Assembly: GCF_000407185.1 (NCBI RefSeq)
Contig: NZ_KE136483.1
Location: forward strand, 62,001 to 126,000
Reading direction: 5' to 3'
Length of the DNA: 64,000 bases
Source: Enterococcus malodoratus ATCC 43197
GTDB lineage: Bacteria > Bacillota > Bacilli > Lactobacillales > Enterococcaceae
Shown: piece after piece, positions 30,089 to 40,947 of the stretch
Position numbering within the stretch: the stretch's first letter is position 1
How the letters are laid out: each line of letters begins with the position of its first letter
Made by a program: the position numbers and the translations under genes
The notes under the pieces: model-generated
Told to the model about the DNA's origin: nothing
The model's database searches: none
Seen by the model: the letters and a program-made list of their open reading frames with translations, nothing else

Positions 30089-30999
30089 GGTCGAAAGGAT
30101 TCGCTGATCTGGATCATGGATTCTGGTGATTCAGCCATGATTTCTGAACTAGTCTTTCGTGTATCGGCCAATTCGCCGATAGCAATCAAATGATTCAAGT
30201 TTTTCTGGTAGTCTTCAGCAAAGACACAGCTGTACAGTACATCCAGCAAATAACAGATGGATGAATTGATCGTGAAATTGGCGATCTTTGAATAGAGACG
30301 CTCGCGAGTCGTGATTCGCAAAGTAGCCTGACTTATCGATGCCAAAGTGTTATCACCAATACTGGTCAAGGCAATGACAGGGATATTTTGTTTTCGCAGG
30401 ATTTTCGCGAGACGTAAAATGAAATTATTCTCTCCTGTATAGGAAATCAAGATGGCGCAGGTATCCTCCTGACTGTTGAAGGCTTCGTAGGTATCTTCGC
30501 CCATTGTTTGACTCGTCACGACATTCTTTTTGATGCGGCGCATTTTTAAAGCGAAGTCTTGCGAGATCAGCAGGTTGGCATTGCTGCCGAATATTTTGAT
30601 CTGTTTCGCATTCAATAAAAGCTGTTTGGCATTTTGCAGATCATCATGATTTAACAAGCTCAAGGTATCATCAACTGTGGTTCGTTCTAAAGAAGCAATT
30701 TTGTTGGCGATAGTCATTAGGCCGTCGTTTGTTTGAAAAGGAAAGTTCGCATCGACATCTTCAAAATATGTTTGCAGATAGGTTTGTTCTGCTAAAAATT
30801 CTGTTCGTAGTTCCAACCAGCCTTTGTACCCCAATTTTTTTGCCACTCGGATCAAAGTGGATGGATGGACAAAATTGGCTTCCGCGATCTCTTTGATCGT
30901 CAGAGGTTCAATCTCGATACCTTTGTCTAAAACGTAATTGACTAAGGCAGCCTCTGCATTAGAAAAATCAGTTTGTCTCATTTTTTCTGATAAGAGCAT
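30082..30999 (-). CDS. RpiR-family regulator (HTH plus SIS domain)
   Basis: A 305-residue transcription factor. The N-terminal RpiR helix-turn-helix (LTIKEIAEANFVHPSTLIRV) covers about residues 1–80, and the SIS sugar-phosphate-binding domain about 125–260 (IKIFGSNANLLI, CAILISYTGEN). It senses a sugar phosphate, probably a phospho-β-glucoside or glucose 6-phosphate. It is divergent from the GH4 gene; the 220-base gap holds several TGTAAA-type repeats. It therefore probably controls GH4 and GH1, and itself. AGGAGG precedes the ATG. Confidence 0.9.
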   Translation of the reverse strand: MLLSEKMRQTDFSNAEAALVNYVLDKGIEIEPLTIKEIAEANFVHPSTLIRVAKKLGYKGWLELRTEFLAEQTYLQTYFEDVDANFPFQTNDGLMTIANKIASLERTTVDDTLSLLNHDDLQNAKQLLLNAKQIKIFGSNANLLISQDFALKMRRIKKNVVTSQTMGEDTYEAFNSQEDTCAILISYTGENNFILRLAKILRKQNIPVIALTSIGDNTLASISQATLRITTRERLYSKIANFTINSSICYLLDVLYSCVFAEDYQKNLNHLIAIGELADTRKTSSEIMAESPESMIQISESFRPN

Positions 31000-31016
31000 T
31001 TAAGCACCTCCTGATC

Positions 31017-31197
31017 GTTTACGTATAGTATAGATTATTTGTAAACACTTTTGTGGATCAATGTAGAAAAAAAGAGAAATAATCCACCGACATTTACAAA
31101 ATAAACCGTTTTCTTCTACTGATTTGTAAATAAGAATGGAATAGCTTGTAAACGGATTGAATTAAGATTTTACGTAATGGATAATTGAATTGTAAAT
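31017..31197. promoter_or_regulatory. Cluster of TTTGTAAA-type operators and the GH4 promoter
   Basis: The divergent gap contains inverted pairs GTTTAC..GTAAAC (31017–31046) and ATTTACAAA..TTTGTAAAT (31092–31131), plus CTTGTAAAC near 31145 and TTGTAAAT near 31190. The likely GH4 promoter is TTGAAT (31157–31162), 17 bases, GATAAT (31180–31185); the last two TGTAAA motifs flank it directly. This fits binding by the divergent RpiR regulator. Confidence 0.6.
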
Positions 31198-31219
31198 AAA
31201 AACAGAAGGAGTCGATCGA

Positions 31220-32611
31220 ATGTCAGCAGGAGTAAAAATCGCCACAATTGGTGGAGGCAGCAGTTACACACCAGAATTAATGGAAGGATTTATCAAACGT
31301 TACGATGAATTGCCAGTTCGTGAAATCTGGTTAGTCGATATTGAAGCAGGTCGTGAAAAAGTTGAAATCGTTGGTGCAATGGCACAGCGTATGTGGGATG
31401 CATCCCCTTATGATGTTAAAGTTCATATCACTTTAGATCGTGAAGAAGCTTTGAAAGACGCAGATTTTGTGACAACTCAATTCCGTGTTGGTTTATTAGA
31501 AGCTCGGATCAAAGATGAACGTATTCCCGCGTATTATGGCATGCTAGGACAAGAGACCAACGGTGCCGGCGGAATGTTCAAGGCCTTCCGAACTGTTCCG
31601 ATCATTTTAGAAATCGTCGAAGACATGAAACGTCTATGTCCAGATGCTTGGCTGATCAACTTTGCTAACCCAAGTGGTATGGTGACTGAAGCTGTCGTTC
31701 GTTACGGCAAATGGGACAAAGTCATTGGCTTATGTAATGTACCAGTAATGGCACAAATGATCGAACCTGAATTATTAGGCAAAGAAGCAGATGAATTGAT
31801 CTACAAGTTTGCTGGCTTAAACCATTTCCACTGGCATAAAGTGACAGATCTTAAGGGCAAAGATGTGACGATGGATATCGTCGAAAAAATGTACGCAGGC
31901 GACGAGACAGGTATGCCGAAAAATATCCATGATATTCCATTCCCAAGAGAAATTTTAGAACAAATGAAGATGATTCCTTGCGGCTACCATCATTATTACT
32001 ATCAAGAAGAAGAAACACTTGCTCATGCGTTAGAAGAGTACAAAACAATCGGTACGCGTGCGCAGCAAGTGAAGCAAACGGAAACAGAATTGTTTGAATT
32101 GTACAAAGATCCAAACTTAGATTACAAACCAGAACAATTAGGACAACGCGGAGGCGCTTATTATTCTGATGCAGCGTGCGAATCAATCGCTTCTATTTAT
32201 GCGAACAAGAACACGCAATTAGTTGTTTCTACTAAAAATGATGGTGCTGTACCAGATCTTCCAGCAGATTGCGTAGTGGAAGTTTCTGCTTATATCGGCG
32301 GACAAGGTGCTCGTAATGTCGCATTTGGCGAGTTGCCAGTAGCAGAACGCGGCTGGCTGCAAGTGATGAAAGCGATGGAATTACTAACGATCGAAGCGGC
32401 TGTAACTGGAGACTACGATACAGCATTGCAAGCATTCACGATCAATCCGATGGTTCGTTCGGGTAAAACGGCGCAACGGATCATGGACGAATTATTTATC
32501 GCACATAAAGATCATTTGCCAAACTTCAAAGAAACGATTGCTCGTCTAGAAAAAGACGGCATCGAGGTACAAGACGAAGTGGCACGTGAATTAGATTTAG
32601 AAAAAGTATAG
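31220..32611 (+). CDS. GH4 6-phospho-β-glucosidase
   Basis: A 463-residue glycosidase of family GH4, which uses NAD+ and a divalent metal in an unusual oxidation–elimination mechanism. The Rossmann start IATIGGGSSYTPEL, the QFRVGLLEAR and GQETNGAGGMFKAFRTVP blocks, and the metal-binding Cys in GLCNVP are visible, with a conserved FAGLNHFHW following. Activity is probably on 6-phospho-β-glucosides such as cellobiose 6-phosphate, as for CelF/LicH, judged by context. AGAAGGAG precedes the ATG. It is 21 bases ahead of a GH1 gene, so the operon has two unrelated enzymes for related substrates. Confidence 0.92.
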   Translation: MSAGVKIATIGGGSSYTPELMEGFIKRYDELPVREIWLVDIEAGREKVEIVGAMAQRMWDASPYDVKVHITLDREEALKDADFVTTQFRVGLLEARIKDERIPAYYGMLGQETNGAGGMFKAFRTVPIILEIVEDMKRLCPDAWLINFANPSGMVTEAVVRYGKWDKVIGLCNVPVMAQMIEPELLGKEADELIYKFAGLNHFHWHKVTDLKGKDVTMDIVEKMYAGDETGMPKNIHDIPFPREILEQMKMIPCGYHHYYYQEEETLAHALEEYKTIGTRAQQVKQTETELFELYKDPNLDYKPEQLGQRGGAYYSDAACESIASIYANKNTQLVVSTKNDGAVPDLPADCVVEVSAYIGGQGARNVAFGELPVAERGWLQVMKAMELLTIEAAVTGDYDTALQAFTINPMVRSGKTAQRIMDELFIAHKDHLPNFKETIARLEKDGIEVQDEVARELDLEKV

Positions 32612-34063
<1,452 letters not shown>

Positions 34064-34067
34064 TTTG

Positions 34068-34109
34068 AAGACCGAGACTAGTAGAAATACAGTCTTGGTC
34101 TTTTTTTTG
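34068..34109 (+). terminator. Terminator of the GH4–GH1 operon
   Basis: AAGACCGAGACT pairs with AGTCTTGGTCTT (one G-U), followed by eight T residues. Confidence 0.88.
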
Positions 34110-34595
34110 TTCTATCTTCCAATAGAAAGCTAATTCGGGTGGTATTTTCACTCGGATTTTTTTATGTAATTAATGAAAGGAAAAAATTAAAACATCAAGA
34201 AATCAAATAGTTTATCTAGTATTTCGATAATGGTAGCCAATATATTTAATTTTTTTTTAACTAAAAGAAGTAAATAACGCATTTTGTATTATAAGTGTTT
34301 TTATAGCAGTATTTTATCCTTTTTCAATAACTCTAACAAAAAAATAATTTGAAGAAATTAAAAAAATAATGTCTGCTATTATTTAGGTTCCAATAAGTCA
34401 CGAATCATGATTTAAAGTATTGAAAGTAGAAATACTCATAATATTTGATCGTTTTTAGTTACTGAAATATTAGGAAATTAGTCAAAATTTATTATATGGA
34501 TTTTTTGGTTTTTTCTCTTTTTTATTTAAATCAGAGTAGCTAGTAGGAGAACTAGGAGTCGTTTCTAAATCAATCTAATTTGAAAGGAGAAAAAT
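34110..34595. other. AT-rich leader of adhesin 1
   Basis: About 485 bases, extremely AT-rich, with no credible gene. TAAATAACGC at 34271 is a motif that recurs in other long leaders of this array. AAAGGAGAAAAAT before 34596 is the ribosome binding site of the adhesin. Confidence 0.5.
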
Positions 34596-37500
34596 ATGAT
34601 GAAAAAGATCATGGTATTAGTGTTAGGATTATTATTTTTTTCAATTGTCGTTGAGTTAATTTCGCCAATTATAACTGTTCGAGCTGAAACGACTGGAACA
34701 AAACTTGTTGATCACTCTTTTTTGCAGCTTGAATATAGCTATAAAAAAGAAGGAGACAAAAATCAATGGAGGATAATGTTCAAAAGACAAGCTAAGAATG
34801 AGGCGTTTCGTCAGCAATTAAAGTTTAAAATTACTGACGAAAAGGAGCAAGTGATCGATTATCCAGAGATAGATCATATGATAGAAGAAGATGGCTGGTT
34901 CTTAGAGAAGGACTTTTCAGTTGAAAAGGATGAACAGCTAATAGTTGAATCTGATTCCTCCGTTGACAAGCTCTACCTATCCGTTCAAATGGATCAACAG
35001 AAGCTGTCGTCGGATACTGCTTCTGCAGAGGAGGAGATTCAGAAAGATATTTTGGAACAAGAGAAACCATTTGTTCTTGAATCAAAGACCTCTGATGAGA
35101 AGCAAAGTGAACATGCTGTCTCAGAGAACTTGAAGCTTAAGGAAGTTTTACCAACAGCGAATTCAGAAGCGTTTATTGGACCTAAACAATCAACTAAGAA
35201 TGTTGATTCAAACGAAACGAGTTCAGCACTCCGTCAAATGTACAATCCGTTGTATAAAAATAAGGAAACACAATACACGACAGATGGAACGGTAACTTAT
35301 CCCACTATGGCGTGGCAGCCAGAAGGACAGACCAATGTGATCAATCACCAAGGCGGATTTGAGAAAGAATCAGGCTGGGACAATGTGACGAGTTGGAATG
35401 TTGCGAATGATGAACATAAGCAATCGTATATAAAGTATGGAGAGGATCAAAGTAACCCGAATATTCACTTACGAAAGTATGCCCAACAAACTGACAAAGA
35501 AGATGAGTTCAAGGTTAAGCTGAATGTTCGCGGTAGTGTCACGTATAAGCCTGGTGTTGATATTGTATTTTTGTGGGATAATACAGGGTCAATGGCAGGT
35601 GATCGAAAAACTAAAAGTATTTCTGCAGTGGATCAAATTATCACGGATTTGGAAAAAATTGCTAATCCATCCTCGAATGCGATTCGAGTGGGAGGACATA
35701 TTTTTGCTAGTTATGAAAAAGGCATTGAGACACCTTCAGTCTGGACTAGGGAAAGAACGCACCATAAGCTGTCGAGTGCCCCAACGGATTGGAAAAAAAT
35801 TAAAACTTCTTATGAAAATATTTTGCCGGCTGGAATGACTTTTACCCAAAGAGGATTGAAGGAGGCCGAAGATATTTTTGATGATTCAACTACAGATTTA
35901 GGCGAGGAACGACAGAAATTATTGTTTATCTTAACAGATGGCGCGCCAAATTTGAGCTGGGAACCGTTGACGGCAGTAGGCAATAGTGAGTTTTACTATA
36001 ATCCCGTACTAGTCACAAGTTTTGATACGGGTGAAAAACCAGATTATCTACCAGGGCGCACACTAGGGGCAATAGGAACCATGACAAAATTTGACACTCG
36101 TATAGTGGTAGATAAACAAACACTTACTAGTCATCTGACAATAACCAATTCGACTGCCTATCGATTAAAAAATCGTGGGATCGAGATCCATAGTTTAGGT
36201 GTTCAGGTAGGTGCACTTACTGGTGATCATCCGCAAAGCGACTTAATTAAGGGCTTGTACAGGATGTCAAGTAAAAAGGCAAATGCGACAGGAGATACGC
36301 AGTCAGATTACTTTTTCAATCATGTACAGAACTTGAATGAGTTGACCAATTATTTTAAAGAGTGGTATAAAACGATTACCCGAACAGTCGATAAGGGAGA
36401 AGTCATCGATCCATTGGGGGATATGGTTGAACTAGTCACTGATGCGGGGAAAACACCAAAAGTTAGGCAAATTGATAATGGTGCGCCTAAAATCGAGAAT
36501 GATGATCTGCCAGTTATTTCGATTGCTGACGACCGTCGTCAAATCAAAGTCAATAATATCAACTTGACTGAGGAGCAAGAAATTGAGTTAGAGTACACTG
36601 TGCGTTTGAAAACCACCGACGCATCCTTTGTTTCTAATTATTGGTATCCAGCCAATAAGACGACGACTTTGCGTCCTACGCCAGAAAGAACGAATGATAT
36701 AGTCAAATTCGGTGTTCCCTCTGTAAAAATCTCAAAGCCAGATTTTGTGATTCCAGTTGAAAAAATTTGGTCAGATACGTATCGAGAAGAAACCGATTAT
36801 TGGGGCCTGAGAGCTGATGATATCACGGTTACTTTACAAAAAGCGGAGGGGGCAACTTGGCAAGATATCGAATCCAAAGTTTTGAATCCGGGAAATAATT
36901 GGAGGGATACTTTTTCACCGGTAGAAGGTGGTGAAAAAAATACGTATCGTGTCATAGAGTCGAAGCGAACAAAGGGGTATAAGGAACCAAGCCTAAATCA
37001 GAGTAGTTTCACCTCGGAGACAATGATCAATGGCGGGATCAAAATTACAAATGAACTTCTGCGTGAGGATTACCAATTCTGGAAATTCATGGAAGATGGA
37101 ACGACAACATTCGATAACGATCTGCCGAAGTTTCAGGTAGAACGCAGTGATGGAAAGATTCTAGCGCAAGATGTGACGCCCGATGATACAGGAAAAGTCA
37201 CGATTAAAGATTTTCCAATCGGCGACTATATAGTTAAAGAAACCTATGTTCCGGTTGGATACCAAAAAATGGACGATTTTGAGATCAAAGTTACAGAAGG
37301 GAATCCGCCAACAACGCTGGTTTTTAAAGTGAAGGACAAAGCGGAAGAATATCATGCGCTTAATCAATTAAAGGATTTCTCTTTAAAGATCGAAAAAGTT
37401 GATCCAGATGAAAAGCTGCTTTCGGGTGCCATATTTAAGCTGATAGGACCGAACAATTATGAAAAAACAATAACTAGTGGTCCCATTTTCGATTTTACAA

Positions 37501-37823
37501 ATTTGAGGCCGGGAAGCTATACATTAATAGAGGTCGATAATCCAAATGGCTATGAACGAATCCAAGACCCGATCAACTTTGAAATCAAGGTGGATGGAAC
37601 GGTGGCAATTTCAAATCACCCAAATGTTAGTGGATCAGGCGGGATAAATGGGGGAAGCAATACCATCAGTTTGAAAGTAACAAATAAGAAAGTGAAAGAG
37701 GGAGTTTTACCTAGTACTGGAGGAGTGGGTATTCACAGTCTATTCCTTATAGCCGGGATATTAGTCATTGCTGGGATCGTAGTGAGTGTCGTTTACTTAT
37801 ATCGTGATAAGTATGTAAGCTAA
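34596..37823 (+). CDS. VWA-domain, LPxTG-anchored surface adhesin 1
   Basis: A 1075-residue cell-wall protein. It has a signal peptide (VLVLGLLFFSIVVELISP), a variable N-terminal region, a shared motif GQTNVINHQGG near residue 245, a von Willebrand A domain (about 318–590) starting VDIVFLWDNTGSM and containing LTDGAPN, then three CnaB-type domains (FVIPVEKIWSD; FWKFMEDGTTTFDNDLPKFQ; LKIEKVDPDEKLLSGAIFKL) and the sorting signal LPSTGG near residue 1039. The MIDAS motif reads DNTGS, with Thr where DxSxS has Ser. Tip adhesins of EbpA type have this architecture. It stands in front of an Mga-type regulator gene and is paralogous to adhesins 2 and 3. Confidence 0.92.
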   Translation: MMKKIMVLVLGLLFFSIVVELISPIITVRAETTGTKLVDHSFLQLEYSYKKEGDKNQWRIMFKRQAKNEAFRQQLKFKITDEKEQVIDYPEIDHMIEEDGWFLEKDFSVEKDEQLIVESDSSVDKLYLSVQMDQQKLSSDTASAEEEIQKDILEQEKPFVLESKTSDEKQSEHAVSENLKLKEVLPTANSEAFIGPKQSTKNVDSNETSSALRQMYNPLYKNKETQYTTDGTVTYPTMAWQPEGQTNVINHQGGFEKESGWDNVTSWNVANDEHKQSYIKYGEDQSNPNIHLRKYAQQTDKEDEFKVKLNVRGSVTYKPGVDIVFLWDNTGSMAGDRKTKSISAVDQIITDLEKIANPSSNAIRVGGHIFASYEKGIETPSVWTRERTHHKLSSAPTDWKKIKTSYENILPAGMTFTQRGLKEAEDIFDDSTTDLGEERQKLLFILTDGAPNLSWEPLTAVGNSEFYYNPVLVTSFDTGEKPDYLPGRTLGAIGTMTKFDTRIVVDKQTLTSHLTITNSTAYRLKNRGIEIHSLGVQVGALTGDHPQSDLIKGLYRMSSKKANATGDTQSDYFFNHVQNLNELTNYFKEWYKTITRTVDKGEVIDPLGDMVELVTDAGKTPKVRQIDNGAPKIENDDLPVISIADDRRQIKVNNINLTEEQEIELEYTVRLKTTDASFVSNYWYPANKTTTLRPTPERTNDIVKFGVPSVKISKPDFVIPVEKIWSDTYREETDYWGLRADDITVTLQKAEGATWQDIESKVLNPGNNWRDTFSPVEGGEKNTYRVIESKRTKGYKEPSLNQSSFTSETMINGGIKITNELLREDYQFWKFMEDGTTTFDNDLPKFQVERSDGKILAQDVTPDDTGKVTIKDFPIGDYIVKETYVPVGYQKMDDFEIKVTEGNPPTTLVFKVKDKAEEYHALNQLKDFSLKIEKVDPDEKLLSGAIFKLIGPNNYEKTITSGPIFDFTNLRPGSYTLIEVDNPNGYERIQDPINFEIKVDGTVAISNHPNVSGSGGINGGSNTISLKVTNKKVKEGVLPSTGGVGIHSLFLIAGILVIAGIVVSVVYLYRDKYVS

Positions 37824-37941
37824 AGCGGAAGCGGCTCAATAAACATTCTAAAATTTTCAACGCAATAAAATGGGTAGTTAGTGACTAAAATAAGCAGAAA
37901 ACTAGAGAGATCCGTTTTGCGAACAAGTATAAAGTAGCTAA

Positions 37942-38127
37942 AGACGTAGAACAATAAATGACAACCACTCTCCGTTTTACGAAGCGTTATCTGAAGTTGA
38001 ACCGTTATGCGGGCAGCCTTTAGATAGCGCCTTTTTTCTTGTTAAACCAAATACTAGTGGAGCTATTGGATTAGCAGAGTTGATAGAATTTGTCTTTTTT
38101 TCAAATAAACTGGAATCAGCTCTCTAG
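37942..38127 (+). other. Open 61-codon frame without start, possible gene fragment
   Basis: Between stops, this frame encodes NHSPFYEALSEVEPLCGQPL and continues DSAFFLVKPNTSGAIGLAEL before a TAG. Composition is protein-like and less AT-rich than the surroundings, but there is no start codon or ribosome binding site. It may be a remnant of a lost gene between adhesin 1 and its Mga neighbour. No family is recognised. Confidence 0.3.
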
Positions 38128-39084
38128 AAACTTTTGTTTTAAGTAAATTTACAAACGGAAACTTTTCAAATATGAATATTCTGGGCTTGATTAATTTTTC
38201 TTAATTGTAATTTAAGCAATACTGTAATTAAAAATTTAGAATACAGTACTTTTTTTTTCGATTTTCCCATTTATTTTGCGTATAATCCGAGCAACTTTCA
38301 AATTTTCAGAATTTTTTCTGAAAAAGAAGAGCTGTTGAATGTCCTAAATAATACAGATGACTTCCTTTATTTATGTCCGGACAATCAAGTGTTCGTTGCA
38401 AATTGTTCATTTTTGTCTTGTTGCTATAAAGAATATTTGTATGTGTACTTTAAGGAAAAAGGATTTCTACTAGGTAGAGTTAATTTCCGTTTATATCAAA
38501 ATAAAAGCCGTTTTTGTTTGTATTCAATTATAATAGTAGTTTTTAAAATTTAATTTTCATGAATTTTTGTTGAAAGTTACTAAAAAATCAATTTTTTAAA
38601 CAATTATTTTGAAATTGAGTATCAATATTCTTAAAATCAAATAAAGAAAATGGTGTGAATAACGCAATGTTTATTTAATAAACCCGATTTAAAAGGAATA
38701 ATACGCTTTTTAAATAACTGATAATGGAATACTTGTTGGATAACTTTAAAAAAAAAGTTTGGATATTATATATTTGTAAAGGAAAAATAGTAAGAAATTA
38801 GGTTTTAAAGATTATTGGAATTAAATATTGATATATTCTAGTTTAAAAGCTTTGTTTGTATTTATTTTTTTGTTACAAGGTAATTTAAAAAGGTTTCTTT
38901 TTATATGTGAATAATTGATCAAACGGTAAGCAGTACAATCAAATTGTTGACTACGAATGATTGCTGCAAGCATGTAGCGGATAAACAATAAATGATAGGT
39001 TATCAGGTGTGAGGGTCAAATTTTTGTTGACAGAGAAAAGTACACAAGGCAAATGTTCAAATTAACTGAAAAAGGAATGAGGAA
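38128..39084. other. Long AT-rich leader between adhesin 1 and Mga regulator 1
   Basis: Apart from a terminator at 38220–38258, I see no supported gene. The recurring motif GAATAACGC is present at 38657, and TAAATAACT at 38711. The last 150 bases (GGATAAACAATAAATGATAG at 38979) resemble the region in front of Mga regulator 3. Confidence 0.5.
38220..38258 (+). terminator. Possible terminator downstream of adhesin 1
   Basis: TACTGTA and TACAGTA form a 7-bp stem, followed by a run of nine T residues. Confidence 0.55.
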
Positions 39085-40578
39085 ATGGATTTTAGAGAGA
39101 TTTTAGGAACAAGTAGTTTACGGCGTTTACGACTTGTTGAATTACTTTATGCGAGCCAAGTTGGGTTGCCTAGTGATCAATTACTTGAAGAATTAGATTG
39201 TTCGTTACCCATTCTGTTAAAAGATATCAAACTCATCAATGATGAACAGGATAATTTTAACATTGAAAAATATAAAGGCCTTTATCAATTAGTGATTAAA
39301 CCGCATGTTAGTATAAACCGTTTATATTCTGAAGTAGTACAGCAATCCCCTGAATTTCAAATTATTGAAGAATTACTGTATGAAAAATATCCGAGTATTG
39401 GCGATTTAGCTAACAAGCTTTTTTTAAGTTCTTCAAATGCACAACGCTATCTAAAGAAAATTGAAGGTACTCTAAAAAAAATCGGGATTCAGTTGGATTA
39501 TCGACCTTTACGTTTAGAAGGAAATGAAAGTGTGATTCGTCACTTCTTTTATCGCTATTTTTTAGAAAAATCAGACAGCCTCGAATCATTATTTGGTGAG
39601 CTGCTGGGTTATCAAGTTAAGGCAATCACCGATTTGGTGGATCAATTTATTCAAGTGAACCATTTAGAAAATCGACATATTTTTAGAAAACGATTGAGCT
39701 TTAATATTTACGTTAGCCTATGGCGTATTAAAAACGGCCGCTATTATCCTAAGGAAGACCTAATCAGCCCACTGACCTTGCCGGATGATGAGACACTGGA
39801 AGCTTTTGAACAAGTGGGACTAGAAGTTTTTAGGATCCGTCTTTCAAAAGAACAGATTAAAGATTGCTTGTGGTTGTCTTATGCGGACATGTTAGTTTTC
39901 GGGGAAGATCAATGGAAATCAGCGATGAAGCAAAGTCGCAGCTACCGTGATCTTTATCAAAAACACTATGGTCTCGTAGAAAAATTTAATAGTTTAATTG
40001 GTAATACTTTAAAAGAAGAAGAGAAAAGTGAGCTGACGGTCGTTTTAATTAATGATCAACGAATTTATCCAACTAAAGGGCGATACATTGATATTTTATA
40101 TCGTCAACGAACGATTTTTTTGAAAAAAATGATGGAGTCGCACTACCAGGCTGTAAAAAAGGTTCTAAAAATCTCAGAAGAGTTCGTTAAGTATTATCGA
40201 ATCTACCAAGAGGACGATTTTGTTTGGAACTATGCTTACTTATTAATCACGATGGTTCCTAAAAGTCTAAACTTGCTGGCCAGTTATGACAAGTCATTGA
40301 AATTATTGCTGATATCAGAACTATCGCCAACTGAAGAGACCTCTTTGGCAGAACAAATCGAAGAGCGGATTTATGGCAATTTTAAAGTCTACTATGTGGA
40401 AGAACGTCTGCGAGATATAAAAATTGGAAAAAAGGAATTGAGAAAGTACGATGCGCTGGTTACCCTAAGCAGCGTTGAAGAGATTTCATATGATTATCCG
40501 ACAGTGATCATTGATCCATATCTGACGAATCAAAACATTGTTCAATTGCAGCACCTGGTCAGCAATCTGGCAGGTTGA
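39085..40578 (+). CDS. Mga-family regulator 1
   Basis: A 497-residue transcription factor of the Mga/PRD type, which activates surface-protein genes in streptococci and enterococci in response to carbon supply. An N-terminal winged helix (LRRLRLVELLYASQVGLPSD) is followed by the Mga helix-turn-helix (SPEFQIIEELLYEKYPSIGD, then SSSNAQRYLKKIE), a PRD-like central region (about 170–390) and a C-terminal EIIB-like domain starting LKLLLISELSPTEE near residue 404. It probably regulates adhesin 1. It is highly similar to regulators 3 and 4. TGAGGAA precedes the ATG. Confidence 0.9.
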   Translation: MDFREILGTSSLRRLRLVELLYASQVGLPSDQLLEELDCSLPILLKDIKLINDEQDNFNIEKYKGLYQLVIKPHVSINRLYSEVVQQSPEFQIIEELLYEKYPSIGDLANKLFLSSSNAQRYLKKIEGTLKKIGIQLDYRPLRLEGNESVIRHFFYRYFLEKSDSLESLFGELLGYQVKAITDLVDQFIQVNHLENRHIFRKRLSFNIYVSLWRIKNGRYYPKEDLISPLTLPDDETLEAFEQVGLEVFRIRLSKEQIKDCLWLSYADMLVFGEDQWKSAMKQSRSYRDLYQKHYGLVEKFNSLIGNTLKEEEKSELTVVLINDQRIYPTKGRYIDILYRQRTIFLKKMMESHYQAVKKVLKISEEFVKYYRIYQEDDFVWNYAYLLITMVPKSLNLLASYDKSLKLLLISELSPTEETSLAEQIEERIYGNFKVYYVEERLRDIKIGKKELRKYDALVTLSSVEEISYDYPTVIIDPYLTNQNIVQLQHLVSNLAG

Positions 40579-40674
40579 TTGAAGTGAGTCTTTTAGCAAG
40601 ATAATTACAAAACATCTAACTTACTACTTATAATAGAAGAAACTGCTGCAGCGTTAAGTTTAACAACATAAAGG

Positions 40675-40710
40675 AAGTGCGTTTTCTGATAAGGAAGGCG
40701 TACTTTTTTT
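40675..40710 (+). terminator. Terminator of Mga regulator 1
   Basis: AAGTGCG pairs with CGTACTT (one G-U pair), followed by seven T residues. Confidence 0.6.
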
Positions 40711-40947
40711 CTGGGGAATTTGCTAGATTTTTGTTCGTCAAGAGCTCATAAAATGTTTTACTACTATTGAACGAATGTTTTTTTACTGTATTTCTAATTT
40801 TTACTTGTCCTCGATTATTATTAGCTTTATTATTTTTATTAAGAAGACGTTTTCAAATATTGAATTTATTGAAAAGTTGTTAGGTGTTTTAAGGGATAAT
40901 TATTATTTTGATCAGACAGTGGTTGGGTTAGATTAGGGAGGATCAAT

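Noticed and set aside
38335-38553. Open frame of 72 codons in the leader of Mga regulator 1
   Set aside because: No ribosome binding site, AT-driven composition (many Phe, Tyr, Leu, Asn) and no similarity recognised.
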